NCBI GenBank assembly: GCA_035626675.1
Contig: DASPNH010000052.1
Span: 1 to 10,669 of the forward strand
DNA: 10,669 nucleotides
Direction: 5' to 3'
From: DASPNH01 sp035626675
GTDB taxonomy: Bacteria; Desulfobacterota; Binatia; UBA1149; CAITLU01
The number at the start of each line of letters is the position of its first letter. The first letter of the stretch is position 1. Under the pieces are notes generated by a model, which worked only from the letters and a program-made list of their open reading frames with translations, made no database searches and was not told the DNA's origin. A program made the translations under genes and the position numbers. This document shows, in pieces, positions 1-3,557 of this stretch.

Positions 1-156
1 TTGAAGGGAGGCGGCGACCTGCTGCCTGCGCTTCCGCTGGCTGCCCACGACAGCGTCACCGTCACCATGCGGTCCAGCGACGGTCAGTGCTGGACCAGTG
101 GGGACATGCCGGTGATCAAGTCGACCGGCACCAAGACCATCGCCAAGCTGCCCTGA
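1..156 (+). CDS. C-terminal end of an unidentified protein (partial)
   Basis: The window opens inside a reading frame (frame 1) that gives 51 residues and stops at TGA 154-156. The true start lies upstream of the window. The visible part reads like a beta-rich domain end, with alternating V/T (DSVTVTMRSSDGQCW), one cysteine followed by tryptophan, and a lysine/threonine tail ending in AKLP. I have a weak memory of similar short tails ending extracellular or repeat-containing proteins in uncultured deltaproteobacterial-type genomes, but I cannot name a family. A strong hairpin terminator begins 6 bases after the stop, which supports this as a real gene end. The function is unknown. The internal ATGs (for example at 67) are probably not starts, because the frame stays open to the window edge. 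Confidence 0.7.
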   Translation: MKGGGDLLPALPLAAHDSVTVTMRSSDGQCWTSGDMPVIKSTGTKTIAKLP

Positions 157-161
157 TTCTT

Positions 162-200
162 GCGAAGGCGGCGCCCGTTGCGGCGCCGCCTTCGCTTTCC
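162..200 (+). terminator. Rho-independent-type terminator after the first gene
   Basis: This is a perfect 14-bp inverted repeat: GCGAAGGCGGCGCC (162-175) and its complement (182-195), with a 6-base loop (CGTTGC). It is followed by TTTCC. The T tract is short, so termination may be imperfect, but the stem is very stable and lies 6 bases after the stop at 154-156. Confidence 0.8.
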
Positions 201-424
201 GCCTTCAGCCAGCGCGCGCATTGCATCCGGAACCAGGCGCAGCGCCGTCGTTCGGTCCTCGCCGAAGGCTGGGCGCACGCCCGTGGCCCTCGCGCCGCGG
301 CGCGCCGCCGGGCCCACCCCCGCCCCAGATGAGAAAGGCCATTGCCAGCCGCCTCGATAGGGTGCAGGCCACTCCGAATCGATACCGGCGTACCCGCCGA
401 GGAGGTCCCCTGAACGTCACGCTC

Positions 425-1365
425 ATGTCCCTGACCGCTTTCGCTGCCTTCGCGCTCACCCGCCGCTGGTCCCGCGGCCGCGGCTCCCGCCTGCGGCTCC
501 ACCGTGGGCGGACCGGGACAAACCGTCGTGCTCGACGGCGACGTTGGTCCGTGTGCCGGCACGGCACTGGTGGTCGCCGATGGCACCATCGCGGTCGACC
601 TCGGTGGTCACACCGTTTCGTGCGCCTCCAATGCGGCCGAGCGCTACGGCGTCGATGCCAACTCGGTGACCAACCCGATCACGGTCAGGAATGGCACCGC
701 CAGTGGCTGCACCGCAGGCATCGCTGGCGCCAGCGTGACGGCGCAGCAGATCGTTGCCGATGGAAACGGCAGCGGCCTGATCGTCGGCAACTGCGTCGAA
801 AGCACGGCGACCAATAGCTCGCACACGGGGATCGTTCTCTACGGCGAGCTCAGCAGCAGTTGCGCCTCGAGTGACAATGCACAGAACGGGTTCGCGATCG
901 CTGGGCCGCACACTGGTCGACTCGACTGCATCGGGCAACGGCATGCACGGCGTCATCGCCTCTTCCGCTGCGGCCCTGCACAACGTCGTTGCGGAGCACA
1001 ACGTCGATGATGGCATCGTCGTGTACGCCGACGGTAAAAGCGCCGTCGCGAATTGCACCGCCAATTACAACGGCCGCTTCGGAATACGGGTCGGCTCCGG
1101 GGATAGCCGTGTCCGCCTGACTCGAAACACGGCGAACGGGAACGAAGCCAGCGGAATTCTCCTCGAGGCAGGGGTGGTCCGCGCCCGCCGCAATCTCACG
1201 GACGGCAATGCGGTGGCCGGGATCCGTCTCCAAAGCGCAGCGGGCAAACTCCTGAGCAACGTGGCCACAGGCAACGACCACATCGACATGTACGACGGCA
1301 CCGGGTGCAGGCTCGCGCGCTGGAGAGGGAATGTCTTCGATGTGGCGTCGCCCTGCATCGACTAG
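425..1365 (+). pseudogene. Secreted right-handed parallel beta-helix protein, frame broken twice
   Basis: Three frames join into one sensible protein of about 310 residues. Frame 2 from ATG 425 gives a hydrophobic signal (MSLTAFAAFALT). Dropping one C from CCC 459-461 continues into frame 3 as AAGPAAAAPACG, a Sec signal end with an Ala-rich cleavage region, then GGPGQTVVLDGDVGPC. Dropping one G from GGG 903-905 moves to frame 1, which runs to TAG 1363-1365. The body has about ten coils of roughly 22 residues with recurring NxTAxxNxxxGIxL patterns, such as RNTANGNEASGILL and ANCTANYNGRFGIRV, which is typical of PbH1 beta-helix proteins (NosD-like, often surface or carbohydrate related). The start is uncertain: GGAGG (401-405) is 19 bases before ATG 425 but 4 before a CTG at 410 in the same frame, and an in-frame ATG also exists at 329. 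Either the gene is decaying or the assembly has two homopolymer errors. Confidence 0.75.
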
Positions 1366-1559
1366 CGGGAGTCGGGGCACCCGGGAACGCTGATCATCCG
1401 CGGGCGGATCCGCTCGAGTGCCTCCGGCGACAGCTCGTGGTTCCAGTGCGCGGCAACGGCGTGCCACCGCGGCGGATCCCTTCCGTCATGTCCAGTCGAT
1501 GACCGTCGCCTTCAGGCTTTTCAACGTCCAGCCATTCTCGTCCCGATTGCGGCAGTCGC
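1366..1559. other. Spacer between the beta-helix gene and the IS; no complete gene
   Basis: This 194-base stretch has no open frame with a plausible start. The minus strand is coding-like in two adjoining frames. One frame, entering from the IS side, contains DENGWTLKSLKATVIDW and stops at TGA (complement of 1486-1488). The other contains AVAAHWNHELSPEALERIR and stops at TAG (complement of 1362-1364), overlapping the end of the beta-helix gene. Nearly all codons in both end in G or C. There is no start codon near the beginning, because upstream on that strand are only the T tract and the terminator. It may be a gene remnant or chance in GC-rich DNA. Confidence 0.4.
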
Positions 1560-1567
1560 AAAAAAAA
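1560..1567. repeat. Left 8-bp target site duplication (AAAAAAAA)
   Basis: Eight A residues directly abut the GGGG that starts the left inverted repeat, and eight A residues also abut the right end (3497-3504). Eight base pairs is the duplication length known for the IS1595 family. As a homopolymer the match is less informative than a mixed sequence would be, but the length and position are exact on both sides. Confidence 0.85.
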
Positions 1568-1591
1568 GGGGATTATCCGGGACTTGACACC
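1568..1591 (+). repeat. Left terminal inverted repeat of the IS
   Basis: The 24-base repeat starts GGGGATTATCCGGG and ends GACTTGACACC. The right end read inward is the same except that it has GGGGATATCC (one T fewer). The repeat contains TTGACA, the -35 box of the transposase promoter. Confidence 0.93.
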
Positions 1592-1612
1592 AACCCAAAA
1601 CGGGTCCATATT
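1584..1612 (+). promoter_or_regulatory. Transposase promoter with its -35 box inside the left TIR
   Basis: A perfect sigma70 -35 box TTGACA (1584-1589) is followed by a 17-base spacer and CATATT (1607-1612, 4 of 6 matches to TATAAT). Transcription would start about 7 bases after the -10 box, at or next to the A of the transposase ATG at 1619, so the mRNA would be leaderless or nearly so. No Shine-Dalgarno sequence precedes that ATG, which agrees with this. Confidence 0.7.
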
Positions 1613-1618
1613 CCCTCC

Positions 1619-2506
1619 ATGACGTTCCGCGAACTGGAAAAACGCTTCCCGACCGAAACCGCCTGCCTGGACTACCTCGTCTCTATGCGCTGGGCCGATG
1701 GCGTGGCCTGCCCGCGCTGCGGCAACGCCAAGGTCTACAAGCTGAAGGCGGCGCACCGCTGGTCCTGCAAGGCCTGCAACCCCAACGGCTACCGCTTCTC
1801 GCCCATTGCGGGAACGATCTTCGAGAACACGAACATCAAGCTTCGGACGTGGTTCCACGCCATCTTCCTGATGTGCCAGTCCAAGAAGGGCGTCAGCGCC
1901 CTCCAGGTCCACCGCATGATCGGCACGGGCAGCTACGAGACCGCGTGGTACATGTGCCACCGCATCCGTGCCGCGATGCAGGACGGCACGTTCGGCAAAC
2001 TGATGGGCGAGGTCGAGGTTGACGAGACCTACATCGGCGGTCGCTCCACCAACCGCCACGCGAAGGACCGCAAGCGCCTGGACCGTCGCTCGGAAAGCGG
2101 CAAGGTGACTGTCATCGGCGCGATCTCGCGCAAGGGCAACGTCGTCTGCAAGCTTATCGAGCGCGCCGACCGCAAGACGATGGAGAAGTTCGTCAGTGAG
2201 ACCGTCAGTGAGCGCGTCTCCCTTCTGGCCACCGACGAACACTCCGGCTACGCCAAGCTTGGCAGCAAGGGCTACAAGCACGAGGCCGTCACCCACAGCG
2301 GCGGCGAGTACGTCCGCAAGGGCGTCTACGGCGTCGTTCACACCGCCAACCTGGATTCGTTCTGGGCGCTGCTGAAGCGCGGCATCGTCGGAAGCTTCCA
2401 CCACGTCAGCAAGGATTACTTGCCGCTGTACCTGAACGAGTTCTCGTTCCGGTTTAACCGCCGCAACGACCGCGCCATCTTCGACGCGATCGTAGCAGGA
2501 TGCTGA
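1619..2506 (+). CDS. IS1595-family transposase (ISXO2-like, DDE type)
   Basis: This 295-residue protein moves the surrounding element by cutting and joining DNA at the TIRs. The N-terminus (about residues 10-60) has a zinc ribbon, CPRCG (C31, C34) and CKAC (C50, C53), used by this family for DNA binding. The catalytic RNase H-like domain follows: first acidic residue D135 in VDETYIGG, second D206 in ATDEHSGY, and the third-position motif HTANLDSFW (D246), then LLKRGIVG and LYLNEFSFRFNRR, all hallmarks of IS1595 transposases. The third acidic position is usually E, so Asp here is a conservative variant or subgroup feature. The C-terminus (FDAIVAGC) ends in the normal family way, so the protein looks complete. 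The frame stays open upstream, but ATG 1619 is the start because it lies inside the element, just after the TIR promoter. Codon use is GC-rich like the host. Confidence 0.95.
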   Translation: MTFRELEKRFPTETACLDYLVSMRWADGVACPRCGNAKVYKLKAAHRWSCKACNPNGYRFSPIAGTIFENTNIKLRTWFHAIFLMCQSKKGVSALQVHRMIGTGSYETAWYMCHRIRAAMQDGTFGKLMGEVEVDETYIGGRSTNRHAKDRKRLDRRSESGKVTVIGAISRKGNVVCKLIERADRKTMEKFVSETVSERVSLLATDEHSGYAKLGSKGYKHEAVTHSGGEYVRKGVYGVVHTANLDSFWALLKRGIVGSFHHVSKDYLPLYLNEFSFRFNRRNDRAIFDAIVAGC

Positions 2507-2516
2507 GGACGCGGCC

Positions 2517-2675
2517 GTGGCCCGAAAGCCGACCAAAAAGACAAAGCCCCGCGTTCCAGCAACTAAGGCTAAACTTGGTAGAGAGAAGCCGCCCGAGAGG
2601 CTTAAGCCACTCTCGTTGGCGCCGCTCACGTTCGATGAGGCGATGCAGGCGCTTATGACTTCAAAGAAGCCGTAG
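2517..2675 (+). CDS. Small lysine-rich protein of the IS (52 residues)
   Basis: The protein begins GTG 2517 and ends TAG 2673-2675. A GAGGA (2505-2509), overlapping the transposase stop, sits 7 bases before the GTG, a good ribosome-binding spacing, so it is probably cotranscribed with the transposase. The first half is very basic (ARKPTKKTKPR then KAKLGREKPPERLK), likely disordered or nucleic-acid binding. The second half is a short conserved-looking motif, LAPLTFDEAMQALMTSKKP, that can form one amphipathic helix. I recall small proteins with a similar P-L-x-F-x-E-A-hydrophobic tail next to transposases of this family, but I know of no proven function. It could be an accessory or regulator of transposition, or a passenger. 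It has no membrane segment and no cysteine. Confidence 0.75.
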   Translation: MARKPTKKTKPRVPATKAKLGREKPPERLKPLSLAPLTFDEAMQALMTSKKP

Positions 2676-2687
2676 CCCGCGCTCGCG

Positions 2688-3392
2688 TTATGAGATGCGG
2701 CGAAGCCGACCACGGCGCTCCTCGTGTTGAAGGAAATCTTCCGTTGTAGTGTATCCGCTGAACACGGACGCCAGCGCGCCGAGAGAGTCGACCAACTCCG
2801 TGAATGCGTTGAAATCCCGCGCATTGCGAACACGCTCGCGCAAAAGTTCTGCAATCATCTCGCCGGCGGCGTAGTAAAACACTTCGGCGTGAGTGACTAC
2901 GCCGCTAACCCGATCCGCAAACCTTAGGCGCGCGGCTTGCGCGCACGTCCTCTCGTAGTTGCCGGGGTCGCCCGTGTGCCTAGCGCGACCCTCAAGCGAT
3001 TCCGCCAGCCACATCTCGATATCCCTGCGAAGCGCCGACGCCTCCGACGCGGCGGAGCCAGCTAGCGTGGTCTTGGTGACACCACTGGACGGCGCGGGAG
3101 GCGGAGAATCGGCGCGCTGTAGGTAAGCCTTGATGCGGTCAGGCACGGCGACCAACTCAGGTAGGAAGGCGACGGCTAGTATCAACACGCAAAGCGCGGC
3201 TGTCCACATGTCGATCTGCTGTTGACCCCACGGCGATTCCAAGAATTCCCGGGCGCGCCCTGTCCACAACCAGTCAACAACCTGCACGATCGCGTCGGGG
3301 TAGAACGTCTTTACCGCCCAAGTCACGACGGGAACCACCAAACCCGCGGTCCAGCGCCCGTGACGCCGCAGCCAGTCCATAGGATTCGCCAT
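2688..3392 (-). CDS. Passenger membrane protein of the IS, function unknown
   Basis: It is encoded opposite to the transposase and ends 12 bases from the small gene. Starting at ATG 3392 gives 234 residues (MANPMDWLRRHGRW); a GTG two codons upstream (3398) is also possible, and neither has a clear Shine-Dalgarno. Two hydrophobic segments lie near the N-terminus: one about residues 14-30 (AGLVVPVVTWAVKTFY) and one about 66-85 (WTAALCVLILAVAFLPEL). A Pro/Ser/Thr-rich linker with PPPAPSSG follows, then a soluble, helical, charged domain of about 120 residues rich in Arg and Glu. I do not recognise the family. Its codon use is less GC-biased than that of its neighbours, hinting at a different origin from the host and perhaps from the transposase. 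It is probably read from the promoter at the right TIR. A toxin, defence effector or maintenance role is possible, but nothing in the sequence shows it. Confidence 0.8.
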   Translation of the reverse strand: MANPMDWLRRHGRWTAGLVVPVVTWAVKTFYPDAIVQVVDWLWTGRAREFLESPWGQQQIDMWTAALCVLILAVAFLPELVAVPDRIKAYLQRADSPPPAPSSGVTKTTLAGSAASEASALRRDIEMWLAESLEGRARHTGDPGNYERTCAQAARLRFADRVSGVVTHAEVFYYAAGEMIAELLRERVRNARDFNAFTELVDSLGALASVFSGYTTTEDFLQHEERRGRLRRIS

Positions 3393-3453
3393 GCCCACCG
3401 CTCTACCAGTCCACCACCGCCGACAGGAGTGTCGTAGGATTCACCTTGGGCCG

Positions 3454-3481
3454 GATTTAGCGCGGACTTCCCCGGTGTCAA
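3454..3481 (-). promoter_or_regulatory. Possible passenger-gene promoter using the right TIR
   Basis: Read on the minus strand, the right TIR carries the same TTGACA (complement of 3476-3481), then a 16-base spacer and TAAATC (complement of 3454-3459, 3 of 6 matches to TATAAT). It would give a leader of about 55 bases before ATG 3392. The -35 is perfect but the -10 is weak, so this is a moderate call. Confidence 0.45.
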
Positions 3482-3496
3482 GTCCCGGATATCCCC
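3474..3496 (-). repeat. Right terminal inverted repeat of the IS
   Basis: This 23-base sequence is the reverse complement of the left TIR apart from one missing T in the ATTATCC part. Immediately outside are eight A residues. Confidence 0.93.
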
Positions 3497-3504
3497 AAAA
3501 AAAA
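3497..3504. repeat. Right 8-bp target site duplication (AAAAAAAA)
   Basis: Eight A residues directly follow the CCCC that ends the right TIR and match the eight at 1560-1567. On the minus strand they form the T tract of the terminator at 3505-3530. Confidence 0.85.
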
Positions 3505-3530
3505 GGGCTGGCCTTTCGGGCCAGCCCTTT
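3497..3530 (-). terminator. Rho-independent terminator of the RND exporter gene
   Basis: The stem is GGGCTGGCC (3505-3513) with GGCCAGCCC (3519-3527) and a 5-base loop. Three A-T pairs can extend it to 12 bp. Read on the minus strand the loop is CGAAA and the stem is followed by TTTTTTTT, which is a textbook terminator 28 bases after the exporter stop. Read on the plus strand only TTT follows, so it may act weakly toward transcripts leaving the IS. A second compact hairpin (3538-3545 with 3547-3554) sits between it and the stop codon. Confidence 0.92.
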
Positions 3531-3557
3531 GGTTTTCGGCGGCCAGTGGCCGCCGGG

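Larger units (their letters stand above)
1568..3496 (+). mobile_element. Complete IS1595-family insertion sequence with passenger genes
   Basis: The ends are near-perfect inverted repeats (1568-1591 and 3474-3496, differing by one inserted T), and both ends are bounded by eight A residues. The 1929-bp interior holds an IS1595-type DDE transposase (1619-2506, plus), a small lysine-rich protein (2517-2675, plus) and a two-helix membrane protein (2688-3392, minus). The genes leave almost no spare space: 10 bases between the first two and 12 between the convergent pair. The element is about twice the size of a minimal single-gene IS. Members of this family are known to carry passenger genes. All three frames and both ends look intact, so the copy may be recent and active. 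It lies between two host features, the spacer at 1366-1559 and the terminator at 3505-3530, and interrupts no recognisable gene. Confidence 0.93.

Noticed and set aside
504..1010. The middle and last parts of the beta-helix gene as separate genes (GTG 504, ATG 871)
   Set aside because: Neither start has a ribosome site. The 504 frame turns from coil repeats into unrelated text after about 905, where the other frame takes up the coils.
1394..2854. Long minus-strand open frame across the transposase
   Set aside because: It crosses the IS boundary and reads antisense to a well-supported transposase. Its product has no recognisable domain.
3538..3554. Hairpin GGCGGCCA/TGGCCGCC after the exporter stop as a terminator
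   Set aside because: It has almost no loop and no T tract. The hairpin at 3505-3527 with eight T on the minus strand is the better terminator.
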